Assembly: GCF_037646455.1 (NCBI RefSeq) | Contig: NZ_JBBIXN010000001.1 | Span: 1,736,001-1,800,000 of the forward strand | Length of the DNA stretch: 64,000 nt | Direction: 5' to 3' | Origin: Draconibacterium mangrovi_A | GTDB lineage: Bacteria > Bacteroidota > Bacteroidia > Bacteroidales > Prolixibacteraceae | Part shown: positions 16,540-26,384 of the stretch, one piece after another | How the letters are laid out: each line of letters opens with the position of its first letter | Numbering within the stretch: the stretch's first letter is position 1 | Program-made: the position numbers and the translations under genes | Notes under the pieces: model-generated | The model's input: the letters and a program-made list of their open reading frames with translations, nothing else | What the model was told of the DNA's origin: nothing | Database searches by the model: none

Positions 16540-18861
16540 ATGAGAAGTTTTACCGTGCTGTTGCTAAGTTTTTTGTTGGGGCTTCAGTTGTTTGCGCAAC
16601 GCGAAGGCGGGTCTTGGAAAGACTACCTTTCGTATTCGAACGCTATTAAAGTTGCCGATTCGGGGAGCGAAATTTTTTGTGCCACCGATGGCGGACTTTT
16701 TTATCTCGATACGGAAGACAACAGTGTAAACAAAGTTACCGGATTGTCGGACTTTGGAATTGAAACCATGGCTTACAGCCGGGAAGGACAATTGCTTGTG
16801 CTGGCCTACTCCAACAGCAATATCGATATCATTCGAGAAGGAAATGTGCAGAACCTGTCGGACATTAAGCGGAAATCGATGACCGCCAGCAAAACCATCC
16901 ACAACATTACTTTTAAAGGCAGCGAGGCTTATCTCTCCTGTGGTTTTGGCATTGTAGTGGTGAACCTCGACAGGAATGAAATAAAAGATACCTACATTAT
17001 TGGCGACGACGGTTTGCCGCTTGCCGTTTACGACGTTGAATTTTTTAATAACCGCATTTATGCAGCAACCGCCGAAGGTCTTTTGTGGGCACCCGAAAGC
17101 GGATCGAATTTGCTCGATTACACAAGCTGGGTGAAAGACAATACCATCCCGCATTCAACTGAACCGTTTACACAACTTGTAGTGCATAACGGCGAATTTA
17201 TAGCCAATTATTCCAATGGGTCATCAAGTAGCGATGAAGCTTTTATACTCGAAAGTAACAGCTGGGTGCCTTATTTTTCAGGGCTCAACATTGTTATGGA
17301 AATGGAGTCGAACGGAACTTACCTGACCATGACTGCCAATCGCGAGGTGGCCCTGTTCGATAACAGCCACACGATGATTGGGAAAATAAATGCTTACAAC
17401 CTGGAAGGTACCGAAATTACATACATCAATACGCGCAGTGCATTGGTGGCCGATAACGGTATGATCTGGATCGCGGATTACGATAATGCGCTGATTCGTT
17501 ATGATGGAAACACTTTTGAATCGATCTTTCCGAATGGCCCCCTCGATAACGAAGTTTTTGACCTCGAAATTGCAAACTCAAACCTCTATATTGCTCCGGG
17601 CGGAAGAAACGATGCCTGGAATAACAGCAATTTGGAACCGCGTATTAAAAGATATTCGTCAGAGAGTTGGACCAATTTCACTAAAAATGAAATTCCCGAG
17701 ATGACGGGTTTTAAAGATATCGTATGTATCGCAGTTGATCCGGCCGACGATAATCATTTTTACGCCGGTAGCTGGGGAGGCGGACTACTCGAGTTCAAAA
17801 ACGATGAGTTGGTTAACAGGTACACCAATCTGAATAGTCCTTTGGAAACAGCCTTACCCGATAATCCCACAGCTCCTTACGTACGAATAGGTGGTCTCGA
17901 TTTCGATTCGGAGGGAAACCTATGGATTACAAATACAGCGGTTTCCAGAAATAATTTGCACAAACTGACCATGACAGGTGATTGGGAATCCTTTACAATG
18001 AGTACTGTCACAAACAAAACAATTGGGCAGGTGCTGGTTACCGAAAATGATGATAAATGGGTCCTGATACCGCGTGGTAACGATGCCTACGTCGTGGATC
18101 GCACAGGCGGAAATAAAAGATCGCTTTTGGTAACCACCTATTTCAGTAGCGGGAATGATGAATATTTTACGCGTATGAGCGATGTCTATTCCATTGCCGA
18201 AGATAAAGAAGGAGCTGTTTGGATCGGAACTTCGCAAGGCGTGGCTGTATACAGCAGTCCATCCAGGATTTGGGAAAGCGAGAATTTCTATGCCTCACAA
18301 CCCGGCCTCGATTTAAATGATGGAATTTATCATCCTTTGCTTTCAACCGAAACAGTAACCGCTATAGCCATTGATGGAGCCAACAGAAAGTGGTTAGGAA
18401 CAAGTAATTCGGGTGTTTACCTTGTCTCGGAATCAGGTGAAGAGGAAGTGCTGCACTTTACGGCAGAAAACAGTCCGCTTTTATCAAATACCATCAAATC
18501 CATTGCCATCGATGAAAAAAGTGGCGAAGTATTTTTTGGGACCGACAAAGGTTTGATTTCTTATCAGGGCGACGCCATTGGAGGGAAAGCCGATTACAGC
18601 GGTGTTTATGTGTATCCGAATCCTGTCCGCGAAACCTATGAAGGACCGGTTACCATTACCGGTTTAATTTCGGAGACCGATGTTAAAGTTACCGATATTG
18701 CCGGAAACCTCGTTTATAAAACAACTTCACTGGGCGGTCAAGCTGTTTGGGACGGGAGAAACCTGAATGGCAACCGGGTAAAAACCGGTGTTTATCTGGT
18801 GTTCTGTAACGACAAATTTGGCGAAGAAACCAAAATTGCAAAGCTCTTGTTCATCCATTAA
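16540..18861 (+). CDS. porZ: PorZ-like type IX secretion protein
   Basis: A 773-residue protein with a signal peptide (about 1-20). The body consists of two-component-regulator-type beta-propeller blades (for example GLWIG-like DKEGAVWIGTSQGVAV and RKWLGTSNSGVYLV). The C-terminal about 90 residues resemble a T9SS C-terminal domain (VYPNPV, then VKTGVYLV). Length and architecture match PorZ (776 residues in Porphyromonas gingivalis), which delivers A-LPS to the sortase PorU during T9SS attachment. The rdgB-porZ-recO order supports the call. A different propeller protein is possible but less likely. A T9SS cargo amylase is encoded in this same window. Confidence 0.8.
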   Translation: MRSFTVLLLSFLLGLQLFAQREGGSWKDYLSYSNAIKVADSGSEIFCATDGGLFYLDTEDNSVNKVTGLSDFGIETMAYSREGQLLVLAYSNSNIDIIREGNVQNLSDIKRKSMTASKTIHNITFKGSEAYLSCGFGIVVVNLDRNEIKDTYIIGDDGLPLAVYDVEFFNNRIYAATAEGLLWAPESGSNLLDYTSWVKDNTIPHSTEPFTQLVVHNGEFIANYSNGSSSSDEAFILESNSWVPYFSGLNIVMEMESNGTYLTMTANREVALFDNSHTMIGKINAYNLEGTEITYINTRSALVADNGMIWIADYDNALIRYDGNTFESIFPNGPLDNEVFDLEIANSNLYIAPGGRNDAWNNSNLEPRIKRYSSESWTNFTKNEIPEMTGFKDIVCIAVDPADDNHFYAGSWGGGLLEFKNDELVNRYTNLNSPLETALPDNPTAPYVRIGGLDFDSEGNLWITNTAVSRNNLHKLTMTGDWESFTMSTVTNKTIGQVLVTENDDKWVLIPRGNDAYVVDRTGGNKRSLLVTTYFSSGNDEYFTRMSDVYSIAEDKEGAVWIGTSQGVAVYSSPSRIWESENFYASQPGLDLNDGIYHPLLSTETVTAIAIDGANRKWLGTSNSGVYLVSESGEEEVLHFTAENSPLLSNTIKSIAIDEKSGEVFFGTDKGLISYQGDAIGGKADYSGVYVYPNPVRETYEGPVTITGLISETDVKVTDIAGNLVYKTTSLGGQAVWDGRNLNGNRVKTGVYLVFCNDKFGEETKIAKLLFIH

Positions 18862-18999
18862 AGATTGAAGTATTGATTCCCATTATGTTTGAATAAAGCA
18901 ATGCTTTAAGGCGAAAACAAAATTGTGCGAATTATGAATTCTGTTGCCAACTGCTCTTGCTTACTTTTAACATTGAACTTTAGAATTTAAACTCATCGT

Positions 19000-19725
19000 A
19001 TGCTTGCTGCCACCGAAGGAATTGTTCTGCATCATATTAAATACGGCGAAAGCAGTGTAATTGCCACGATTTTTACACAGGAATTTGGCCGGCAGAGCTA
19101 CATGGTAAATGCTTCACGTAGCCGACAAGCGAAGAACAAAGCCGGCTTGCTGCAACCACTCTTTTTACTCGACTTGGAAGTGTACCAAAAGCAAAGCCGC
19201 GAAATACAGCGGATAAAAGAACTTAAAAGCCTGAATACCTACCAGAATATTCCCTTTGATGTTGCAAAATCAACGCAAGCCATTTTCCTTGCCGAGATGC
19301 TGTATAAAACCATTCACGAACAGGAAAGTTATCCCGAATTATACGACTTTATAAAAAGCGCGCTGCTGTATTTCGATTTAATGGAAACCGGCTGGCAAAA
19401 TTTTCATATCTATTTTTTGTTTCGCCTAACCGAGTATTTTGGCTTTTTACCCGATACCCAGAAACTGAGCTTTGAAGCGTGGTTCGACCTTAAAAAAGGA
19501 GCTTTGGTTCCCTATGAACCATCACATCCTTTGTTTGCAAACAAGGAAATTACTAAAAAAATAGTAGAACTTTCAGTTCTAAAAATAAGCGAATTAGAAA
19601 CCTTTAAAGTATCGAGAAGTTTGCGCGATTCGCTGTTACAAACTCTGGTTGACTATTACCAGCTTCATTTCGAAAGCCTCGGTGAAATAAAATCACTGAA
19701 TGTGTTGCGAGATGTATTTCAGTGA
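19000..19725 (+). CDS. recO: DNA repair protein RecO
   Basis: A 241-residue protein. The N-terminal OB fold starts with LAATEGIVLHHIKYGESS, the classic RecO opening, and continues with the TIFTQEFGRQSYMVNASR stretch. The helical C-terminal domain follows. RecO helps load RecA on SSB-coated DNA in the RecFOR pathway. The zinc-finger cysteines found in some RecO proteins are absent, which is common in Bacteroidota. Its 3' end overlaps the convergent 19719 gene by 7 bp. Confidence 0.93.
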   Translation: MLAATEGIVLHHIKYGESSVIATIFTQEFGRQSYMVNASRSRQAKNKAGLLQPLFLLDLEVYQKQSREIQRIKELKSLNTYQNIPFDVAKSTQAIFLAEMLYKTIHEQESYPELYDFIKSALLYFDLMETGWQNFHIYFLFRLTEYFGFLPDTQKLSFEAWFDLKKGALVPYEPSHPLFANKEITKKIVELSVLKISELETFKVSRSLRDSLLQTLVDYYQLHFESLGEIKSLNVLRDVFQ

Positions 19726-22094
19726 CTTGAAGAGCTACTCAATCGCACGCGAAAATCGTCGATATAAACAGGCTCTTTGTCAGGGCTCCAGAAATAAACA
19801 GTGAGCCGGCTACCGGGTTTAACATTGTCAATATCAATTGAGCTGAGGACATGATTCCAGCCTTTCTCATCGATAATTTGCTGCTCAATGTTCTTTGACT
19901 GATAAATATTCCGACCATTTTCAGCTTTGAAATCGATAACCAGTGAAATGTTTGATTGGCCTTTATAACCCGGTACCAAAACCCAGGCATCGACCTTTAT
20001 CACTACATTCTTTTTTGGGATACGATCCAACTCGAGTCTAAAAGTGCAAGAATATGCATTGTCAATAAGTTGATGTGCGTGCTCACCTGACCAGGCGTTT
20101 TTTGTTAGTTGCTCATCAGTCAGTTTTTGCCAGTCTTCGGTTTGCAGGTTCTCAAAAGTGTTGACTGATTCAAAAATCAGTGTATCAGAAGAATTACGAA
20201 TTTTGAAAAAGTCGGTAAAAACGTCTGGAGATTCATCACAATTTACACCTTCCCATTCCAATTTTAAATTGGTGGCTAAAATTTTCCGGTTAGATGCTTT
20301 TAGCATGATTTGCTGAACCTGAAAACTGTGTTTAAAATCGAATAGATAAGGATTGATCCACAATCCGTCTGCAGCGTTTTTCGGAACAATTCGGTATTTG
20401 TGAATCATCCCGTTCGTAAGTTTCAGGTAGATCCAAACCTGTTCATCCTTATAAAAAAAGCTTTTAAGTTGTTGTATTAGGCTTTTGTTGAAACGAAGTT
20501 TGCAACGCAACAAACCGCTCGCATTATTAGGAACATCAATCCATGTGTTCCAGGTGGTTTCCGTTTCTTTCAGCTCATTCTTTTGAAATATTAAAGCTGA
20601 TGCCCGTTTTTTTAGTAACAGAAACTTTTCATCCGAGCAACAAGGTTGGTATTGATTCAACATGGCAAGCAGACTTTGTGGTTCGTCGTTCAACAGGTAA
20701 CGGGAGTCAATGCTGTTAAAATCGCCATTGTTAATGTCTGCAGTAATCTTTTGTTTGTCCCAAATGACAAATTTAGGTGCCGATTCTGAAGCCCAGTGTT
20801 CGGTGTTCTGCTGATCGAGCCACGAAGTATAAGCTGCATAACTTTGTATAACCGGGCGGGGTTGCCAGTTGAGGTTATTAATGGCAGCTACTGAGTAATC
20901 CCAGGGGTAGATGTCAGTTGTAGCGTCAGAAATACTATCCAACATAGCTTGCGACAGCCGGTTTGAAACCAGGTTCTCAGCCGTTTTTTGGTGCGCATGC
21001 GCTTTTAATTCTTTAAAATGAGTAGCAAATTCGAATAAATGCTTTCCCTGCCAGACCTGGAATTCAAGAGGCCGGTAATTTCTGCTGTTCTTCATGTTCA
21101 GTCCAAAAAGCACAATAGCAACGGCAGCCAAACTTGCTGTAACCAGCCATTTTTTTCGTTCGAACAATATGAAAGCAGAAAAGAGAATAACGAGGTAAAT
21201 CAGCATTCCTTTTACGTGGTAAAAGTCTTCTCGGGCCATTCCGTGTTTCCACGCAGCAAAAATGCTAAGCATATAAATGGATGCAAAAAACAATGCTTTG
21301 TGAGATCTGTTCAATACAAATATCAGCGTTAACGAAATTAAGGCAAGAGCGAGAAAAAGCCAGTTGTTGTATGGATAAAGAGCAGCGGCAGCCGAATTGT
21401 CTTGTGCAAGATGCAACATTCCCAACACATAACGAATAAACCCTGCAGGCGTTCCATACATCAGAATTTGGAAAAGCAACATAAAACCAAGCATGCTCAT
21501 TGCATCGATTATTGTTGCGCGGATATTGCGGTGCTTTACCAGTTCATATAGTAGGAAAGAAACAAAGATGGTTCCGGTTAAAATTGCTACGTAGGCTCTC
21601 ACATAAAAAGCCAGGGCTGTTAAGAAAAACGCACTGAACTTGAATACGACCTTACGGTGCTCGTAATAGTTCAGGTAAAGCAGAATAACACCTGCCAGAA
21701 GCAGATGATTAAAGCTGGCAAACACTGCAATTCCGTAGGCAAACACTGCGATCGCTAGCCATTTTACAGGAGATTTAATTTTGCTCAGCAAACCCGCTGC
21801 TCCGAAAACCAAAATCGTTTTTAAAAGGGCATGTACCAGTGTGGCCAGTAAAATATTCTCGCTTAGCGGATACATTAAAAATGCCAGCGGGCCATGTGGA
21901 AAAATAATGTGCTTACCCCGGTCAAGTCCTGTTTCGAAAAGCCAGTTGAATACCCATTTTAGCGGAGGATCAATTCCAATGCTGAACGACCAGTCGTTTT
22001 CAGGGAACGTACCAATAACCACTAAAATTGATATAAGCAGTGGCGTTATTAAATCGCTGAATTTTACGTTCAGATGTTGAAGACCGGGCTTCAT
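19719..22094 (-). CDS. Large polytopic membrane protein with lumenal beta domain
   Basis: A 791-residue protein. About ten to twelve hydrophobic segments fill residues 12-345; the first long loop has the striking DRGKHIIFPHGPLAFLMYPL stretch with acidic and aromatic residues. The C-terminal about 430 residues are soluble and outside the cytoplasm, ending in a jelly-roll-like region (GSRLTVYFWS, PVYIDDFRV). The layout resembles GT-C-type glycosyl or mannosyl transferases but no catalytic motif can be assigned with certainty. It is monocistronic and overlaps the recO end by 7 bp. Confidence 0.65.
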   Translation of the reverse strand: MKPGLQHLNVKFSDLITPLLISILVVIGTFPENDWSFSIGIDPPLKWVFNWLFETGLDRGKHIIFPHGPLAFLMYPLSENILLATLVHALLKTILVFGAAGLLSKIKSPVKWLAIAVFAYGIAVFASFNHLLLAGVILLYLNYYEHRKVVFKFSAFFLTALAFYVRAYVAILTGTIFVSFLLYELVKHRNIRATIIDAMSMLGFMLLFQILMYGTPAGFIRYVLGMLHLAQDNSAAAALYPYNNWLFLALALISLTLIFVLNRSHKALFFASIYMLSIFAAWKHGMAREDFYHVKGMLIYLVILFSAFILFERKKWLVTASLAAVAIVLFGLNMKNSRNYRPLEFQVWQGKHLFEFATHFKELKAHAHQKTAENLVSNRLSQAMLDSISDATTDIYPWDYSVAAINNLNWQPRPVIQSYAAYTSWLDQQNTEHWASESAPKFVIWDKQKITADINNGDFNSIDSRYLLNDEPQSLLAMLNQYQPCCSDEKFLLLKKRASALIFQKNELKETETTWNTWIDVPNNASGLLRCKLRFNKSLIQQLKSFFYKDEQVWIYLKLTNGMIHKYRIVPKNAADGLWINPYLFDFKHSFQVQQIMLKASNRKILATNLKLEWEGVNCDESPDVFTDFFKIRNSSDTLIFESVNTFENLQTEDWQKLTDEQLTKNAWSGEHAHQLIDNAYSCTFRLELDRIPKKNVVIKVDAWVLVPGYKGQSNISLVIDFKAENGRNIYQSKNIEQQIIDEKGWNHVLSSIDIDNVKPGSRLTVYFWSPDKEPVYIDDFRVRLSSSSSH

Positions 22095-22284
22095 ATTTTT
22101 ACTTCAAAATTAACCTGACGCAAGGTATTAATTTTCAGTCAACATAATAAGTCGGTTACAGAATTTGCATAGTTCTGATCTGAATTTACAGTGTGAAAAA
22201 ACATTTAAATGATTTGTTTCAGGGTGATAGAAAATCGTTATTAAAATGAATTCGAAGTAAATTTACAAGAACCAACATTCAAAA

Positions 22285-23106
22285 ATGGATTCAAACCAAC
22301 AGGAAGATATATTTAAGTTACTTGCCAAAGCCGGAAAAGCGATTGTAGAGGTTTACAACAGCGACAATTTCGAAGCCGAGCTCAAGAAGGACAATTCGCC
22401 GGTTACCCGCGCTGATAAGGCGTCGAGTCGTATTATAAATGAGGGATTGAAAAGCTTGTTTCCTGAAATTCCTGTTCTTGATGAAGAAACCTCTATTCCC
22501 GATTATGTAGTCAGGAGCAAGTGGGAAAAATATTTCCTTGTCGACCCGCTGGATGGCACCAAAGAATTCATTAAACAAAATGGGGAATTTTGTATCAATC
22601 TGGCGCTAATAGAAGGAACGTCGCCGGTGTTGGGTTGGATTTATCAGCCACTTACTAAAACCGGTTGGTTTTGTGCGAAAGGAGAAGGAATTGTGGAGTT
22701 TAGCAATGGTGAAGTTCATCGGATTGAAAAACCTGAAATCAAAAGGAATGTGATTCGTATTGCAGCAAGCCGTTCGTTTTTTAAACCTCATGAAGCCGAG
22801 TTGATCGAAAAAATGAAGCAGCATTACCAAATCGATATTTTACATTGTGGCAGTTCGAAAAAGCAGGTACAAATGGTAAAAGGCAATGCCGATATGTACC
22901 TGAAAGCAGGTCCGTGCTCGGAATGGGATACCGCTCCGGGACAATTGATGGTGGAGGAATTTGGCGGTGCAGTACTCAGGCATGATAACTTCAAAACGCT
23001 CCAATATAACCGTAAAGATCTGCTCAATCCATATTTCGTTATGCTCAATGAGCGGCTCAATACCCCCGCATTTATCGATTTTATGAAGCTTATTATTCGC
23101 GAGTAA
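22285..23106 (+). CDS. cysQ: 3'(2'),5'-bisphosphate nucleotidase
   Basis: A 273-residue inositol-monophosphatase-fold enzyme that dephosphorylates phosphoadenosine phosphate (PAP) or PAPS. Metal-binding motifs: DEE at residues 66-68, DPLDGTKEF from 87, and WDTAPGQLMVEEFGG near the C-terminus. The spacing and the KEF continuation are characteristic of CysQ rather than inositol monophosphatase. No sulphate assimilation genes are adjacent, so a general PAP-recycling role is likely. Confidence 0.92.
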   Translation: MDSNQQEDIFKLLAKAGKAIVEVYNSDNFEAELKKDNSPVTRADKASSRIINEGLKSLFPEIPVLDEETSIPDYVVRSKWEKYFLVDPLDGTKEFIKQNGEFCINLALIEGTSPVLGWIYQPLTKTGWFCAKGEGIVEFSNGEVHRIEKPEIKRNVIRIAASRSFFKPHEAELIEKMKQHYQIDILHCGSSKKQVQMVKGNADMYLKAGPCSEWDTAPGQLMVEEFGGAVLRHDNFKTLQYNRKDLLNPYFVMLNERLNTPAFIDFMKLIIRE

Positions 23107-23198
23107 ACTGATTCCGCGAAACACGTCAACTTTACTTATTTATTTGTAGCCCCCTTTTGCAGGTTTGTGCCGAAGGTAGTAACTTACAGCAAAAAGTA

Positions 23199-23474
23199 AT
23201 GATGCGAAAAAGATTACCACTATTTATTGTAGTATTACTGGCGGCCCTAATTTTTATGGGATGCGCTACCCAGTCGTTGGAAAATGCTGGAGATCCGCCC
23301 GGATTTTTTAAAGGTTTATTTCACGGGTTTATTTTACTGTTCAGTTTTATAGCCAGCCTGTTTACCGACTACGAAATTTATGCTTTCCCCAATGCCGGTG
23401 GCTGGTACAATTTTGGCTACCTCCTGGGCGTGATGATGTTCTTTGGCGGAGGCGGTGCCAAGGCCAGGTGCTAA
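23199..23474 (+). CDS. Small membrane lipoprotein
   Basis: A 91-residue protein. The start at 23199 (MMRKRLPL) is chosen because it opens a lipoprotein signal ending LIFMGCATQS; the frame extends upstream to 23157 without any start-like features. The mature part has one hydrophobic stretch (GLFHGFILLFSFIASLF) and a Gly-rich end (GGWYNFGYLLGVMMFFGGGG). Similar small proteins with the GFFKG, SFI and GGWYNFG blocks occur widely in bacteria; I know of no function. Expected location is the periplasmic face of a membrane. Confidence 0.7.
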   Translation: MMRKRLPLFIVVLLAALIFMGCATQSLENAGDPPGFFKGLFHGFILLFSFIASLFTDYEIYAFPNAGGWYNFGYLLGVMMFFGGGGAKARC

Positions 23475-23607
23475 GTTGCAATAAAAGCATACCGACAAAA
23501 TTTGAGTTGCGAACAACATCCTGTGCAAAACTTGCGTTCTTTTCATCAGAAGTACGCAGGCTTTCTGTGTATATTCGCTGAGTTCAATGACTGAAAAAAT
23601 TAAACAG

Positions 23608-24087
23608 ATGAACAGGATAACATTTGTATTAGCAGCTTTTATTGTAGTATTTTCTGCGTGTAAAACCATAAAGCAACCGGCTCAGTCGGAATACACCTCC
23701 GATAATACTGTACAAACAAAAGTATTTAAGGTTCCAGGTTCGGAAACAACGGAGGTTGAAAAACCGGCCCAACCCGTAGTGGAAGAAAAACCTATTGCTA
23801 TTCGGAAAGAGCAGGTTTCGTTTACCGAACAGCAAGATAAGGTGAAAAACGAAGGAAACACCTATTTTGTGATCATCGGTTCGTTCAGCCAGTTGGAGAA
23901 CGCAAAAAATTACCGGACAACTTTGCTCGATGAAGGATTTACGCCGATCATCCTGCACAGCGAAACAGGTTATTACCGCGTTTGCGTCAATTCTTACAAA
24001 AACGAATCTGAGGCCCGTGGCAGGGTAGCACAGATCAGACAATCTTTCGAAAAATATTCCGATGTTTGGCTATTAATTAAGGAATAA
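23608..24087 (+). CDS. SPOR-domain lipoprotein
   Basis: A 159-residue protein from the Met at 23608 (the frame opens at 23587). The signal ends in a lipobox (VVFSACKTIKQ). A Pro/Glu-rich linker follows to about residue 75, then a C-terminal SPOR domain (YFVIIGSFSQLENAKNY, TGYYRVCVNSYKNESEAR). SPOR domains bind denuded peptidoglycan, often at division sites. It is followed by a good terminator. The family role (division or cell-wall remodelling) is inferred from the domain alone. Confidence 0.85.
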   Translation: MNRITFVLAAFIVVFSACKTIKQPAQSEYTSDNTVQTKVFKVPGSETTEVEKPAQPVVEEKPIAIRKEQVSFTEQQDKVKNEGNTYFVIIGSFSQLENAKNYRTTLLDEGFTPIILHSETGYYRVCVNSYKNESEARGRVAQIRQSFEKYSDVWLLIKE

Positions 24088-24114
24088 TTCTATACAGGAT
24101 TACTTGAATTTTTG

Positions 24115-24138
24115 ACGCCGCTTTTAGCGGCGTTTTTT
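24115..24138 (+). terminator. Intrinsic terminator after the SPOR gene
   Basis: ACGCCGC at 24115-24121 pairs with GCGGCGT at 24127-24133 around a TTTTA loop, followed by a T run to 24138. Confidence 0.9.
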
Positions 24139-24244
24139 GTTTCTGTGTTCTTGAAACACGTGCGTAAATCACTTAAAAAACTTTAAAATCAAACACTGAC
24201 TGGCTCAGCGCGTTATAATAGGTACGATAATTAAAAATCAATGC

Positions 24245-24252
24245 TAATTTTG
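24245..24252 (+). promoter_or_regulatory. -7 promoter element of the dCMP deaminase gene
   Basis: TAATTTTG matches TAnnTTTG and lies 44 bp upstream of the start at 24297; a matching -33 TTG is not clear. Confidence 0.4.
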
Positions 24253-24296
24253 TAATCCGTTTAAAAAGAGGATACCTATTAAAGACAACACGAATC

Positions 24297-24722
24297 ATGG
24301 CAATGGATGAAAAACAACGTTTACTCGATCAACGCTATCTGAAGATGGCCGACATCTGGGCACAGAATTCTTATTGTAAACGCCGGCAGGTTGGAGCATT
24401 GATCGTTAAAGAGAAAATGATCATTTCGGATGGTTACAACGGTACACCGTCGGGTTTCGAAAATATTTGCGAAGACGACAATAACGTAACCAAGCCGTAT
24501 GTTTTACATGCCGAAGCAAATGCCATTACCAAGGTCGCAAAATCGGGCAATAGCAGCGATGGATCTACTTTGTACGTTACTTCGTCGCCCTGTATGGAAT
24601 GCTCAAAACTTATCATTCAAGCCGGGATTAAGCGCGTTGTTTTTACCGAAAATTACCGAATTGAAGACGGGATCAACCTGTTGAAACGGGCAGGTATAGA
24701 GGTGAAACAAGTGGATATTTAA
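24297..24722 (+). CDS. dCMP deaminase family protein
   Basis: A 141-residue zinc-dependent cytidine-deaminase-fold enzyme, expected to convert dCMP to dUMP for thymidylate synthesis. Zinc and catalytic residues are His71 and Glu73 (HAEANAI) and Cys99 and Cys102 (SSPCMEC). The NGTPSGF motif near residue 48 is typical of dCMP deaminases, including the ComEB type. It has a strong terminator upstream and the S41 protease gene 15 bp downstream, so these two are probably co-transcribed. Confidence 0.9.
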   Translation: MAMDEKQRLLDQRYLKMADIWAQNSYCKRRQVGALIVKEKMIISDGYNGTPSGFENICEDDNNVTKPYVLHAEANAITKVAKSGNSSDGSTLYVTSSPCMECSKLIIQAGIKRVVFTENYRIEDGINLLKRAGIEVKQVDI

Positions 24723-24737
24723 TCAGAAAAGAAAGCA

Positions 24738-26384
24738 ATGAACAAGAAAACAGTCATACTACTTCCAATTCTCATCGCCATTTCGATCGCCATCGGGATG
24801 CTGGTTGGGAACATGATGAAAAAGAATGCGAGTCCCGTTTTTAGCGGGATGAATTTCTCGCACCCGAATAAGTTAGCCACGATTCTCGAATTGGTAGATC
24901 AGGGTTACGTCGACAGTGTAAATACAAGTGACATTATTGAAGAAACCATACCTGAGATCCTTAAAAATCTTGATCCGCACACCAGTTATATTCCGGCGCG
25001 CGATATGCAGGAAGTGCAGGAAGAAATGGAGGGAAATTTCTCCGGAATCGGCGTTCAATTCTCGATCATGGAAGATACTGTACGCGTGGTGGAGGTGATT
25101 TCAGGAGGCCCTTCGAGTCAGGTGGGGATCCTTCCCGGAGACCGAATTGTTACCGTTAATGATTCGATAATCGCCGGAGTTGATGTTTCGAACAATACTG
25201 TGCTTACTTTGCTTCGTGGCCAGAAAAACACCAAGGTTAATGTTGGTGTGATAAGAAAAGGATACGATGGAGAACTGGATTTTGAAATTACACGTGGTGA
25301 TATCCCGATTTACAGTGTTGATGTGGCTTATATGATCGACAATAAAACCGGATTTATAAAAGTCAGTCGTTTTGCCAATACAACTTATATGGAGTTTATG
25401 AAAGGCATGAAAAAACTTCAGGATGCCGGAGCTGAAAAGGTGATCATCGACTTGCGAAACAACCCGGGTGGATCGTTGGTTGGCGTGCTGCAAATGGTGG
25501 ATGAATTTTTGCAGGCCGGCGAACCGATCTTATATACTGAAGGATCTCATCAGGCACGTAAAACATACAACGCATCGTCGCGGACAAGTTTTGGTGATTT
25601 GGGCGTTTATGTAATGATCGATGAATTCTCGGCATCGGCAAGCGAGATTTTTGCAGGTGCCATGCAGGATAACGACCGCGGTCTTGTTATCGGGCGTCGT
25701 TCGTTTGGGAAGGGCCTTGTTCAGGAGCAAATACCGCTTATGGACGGATCGGCGCTGCGATTAACAGTTGCACGATTTTATACACCAAGCGGGCGTTGTA
25801 TTCAAAGTTCATACGAAGATGGTAACGACGAATATTACAACCACATTTACGAACGCTTCCACAACATGGAGCAACTCGTGGCCGACAGCATTCATTTTAT
25901 CGATTCGCTGAAATACGAAACCAAGGGTGGCCGTGTGGTTTATGGCGGTGGCGGTATAATGCCTGACTTTTTTGTGCCTGTCGATACCGCGGGTAATTCC
26001 GAATATTTCAATAAAATTTATCGTCGCGGCTTGATTTATACATTTGCTTATGCTTATGCCGATCAGCACCGTGAAGAGCTTTCGGCATTCACCAAAGCTG
26101 ATGAGATAAATGCTTACCTTGATAAACAAAATGCAATGGGTGAATTTGTGGATTACGCCGAAGAAAAAGGCGTTACGAAAGATGCTTCCGGAATCAGTGA
26201 ATCGGGACAAATTATTAAAACACAATTGAAAGCTTACATTGCCCGAAATATTATCGGAGAAGAAGGTTTTTATCCCATCATTAAACAAATTGATAAAACA
26301 CTACTGAGGACCATCGATATTTCGCGTGAAGATCTGCTTGTGCAGAATGTGGTGGCTACCGATTCGGTTTCAATCTTGCCATAA
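24738..26384 (+). CDS. C-terminal processing protease (S41)
   Basis: A 548-residue periplasmic protease anchored by an N-terminal hydrophobic segment (about 5-24). A PDZ domain covers about residues 95-175 (GVQFSIMEDTVRVVEVISGG). The S41 core follows: IIDLRNNPGGSL, DEFSASASEIFAGA with the predicted nucleophile Ser300, and RRSFGKGLVQ with Lys325, exactly 25 residues later as in Prc/CtpA dyads. The C-terminal about 170 residues are helical, as usual in Bacteroidota homologues. Its 3' end overlaps the convergent methyltransferase gene by 29 bp. Confidence 0.93.
   Translation: MNKKTVILLPILIAISIAIGMLVGNMMKKNASPVFSGMNFSHPNKLATILELVDQGYVDSVNTSDIIEETIPEILKNLDPHTSYIPARDMQEVQEEMEGNFSGIGVQFSIMEDTVRVVEVISGGPSSQVGILPGDRIVTVNDSIIAGVDVSNNTVLTLLRGQKNTKVNVGVIRKGYDGELDFEITRGDIPIYSVDVAYMIDNKTGFIKVSRFANTTYMEFMKGMKKLQDAGAEKVIIDLRNNPGGSLVGVLQMVDEFLQAGEPILYTEGSHQARKTYNASSRTSFGDLGVYVMIDEFSASASEIFAGAMQDNDRGLVIGRRSFGKGLVQEQIPLMDGSALRLTVARFYTPSGRCIQSSYEDGNDEYYNHIYERFHNMEQLVADSIHFIDSLKYETKGGRVVYGGGGIMPDFFVPVDTAGNSEYFNKIYRRGLIYTFAYAYADQHREELSAFTKADEINAYLDKQNAMGEFVDYAEEKGVTKDASGISESGQIIKTQLKAYIARNIIGEEGFYPIIKQIDKTLLRTIDISREDLLVQNVVATDSVSILP

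Noticed and set aside
16564..17154. 196-codon minus-strand frame
   Set aside because: Antisense to the porZ-like gene, which has clear propeller and C-terminal domains.
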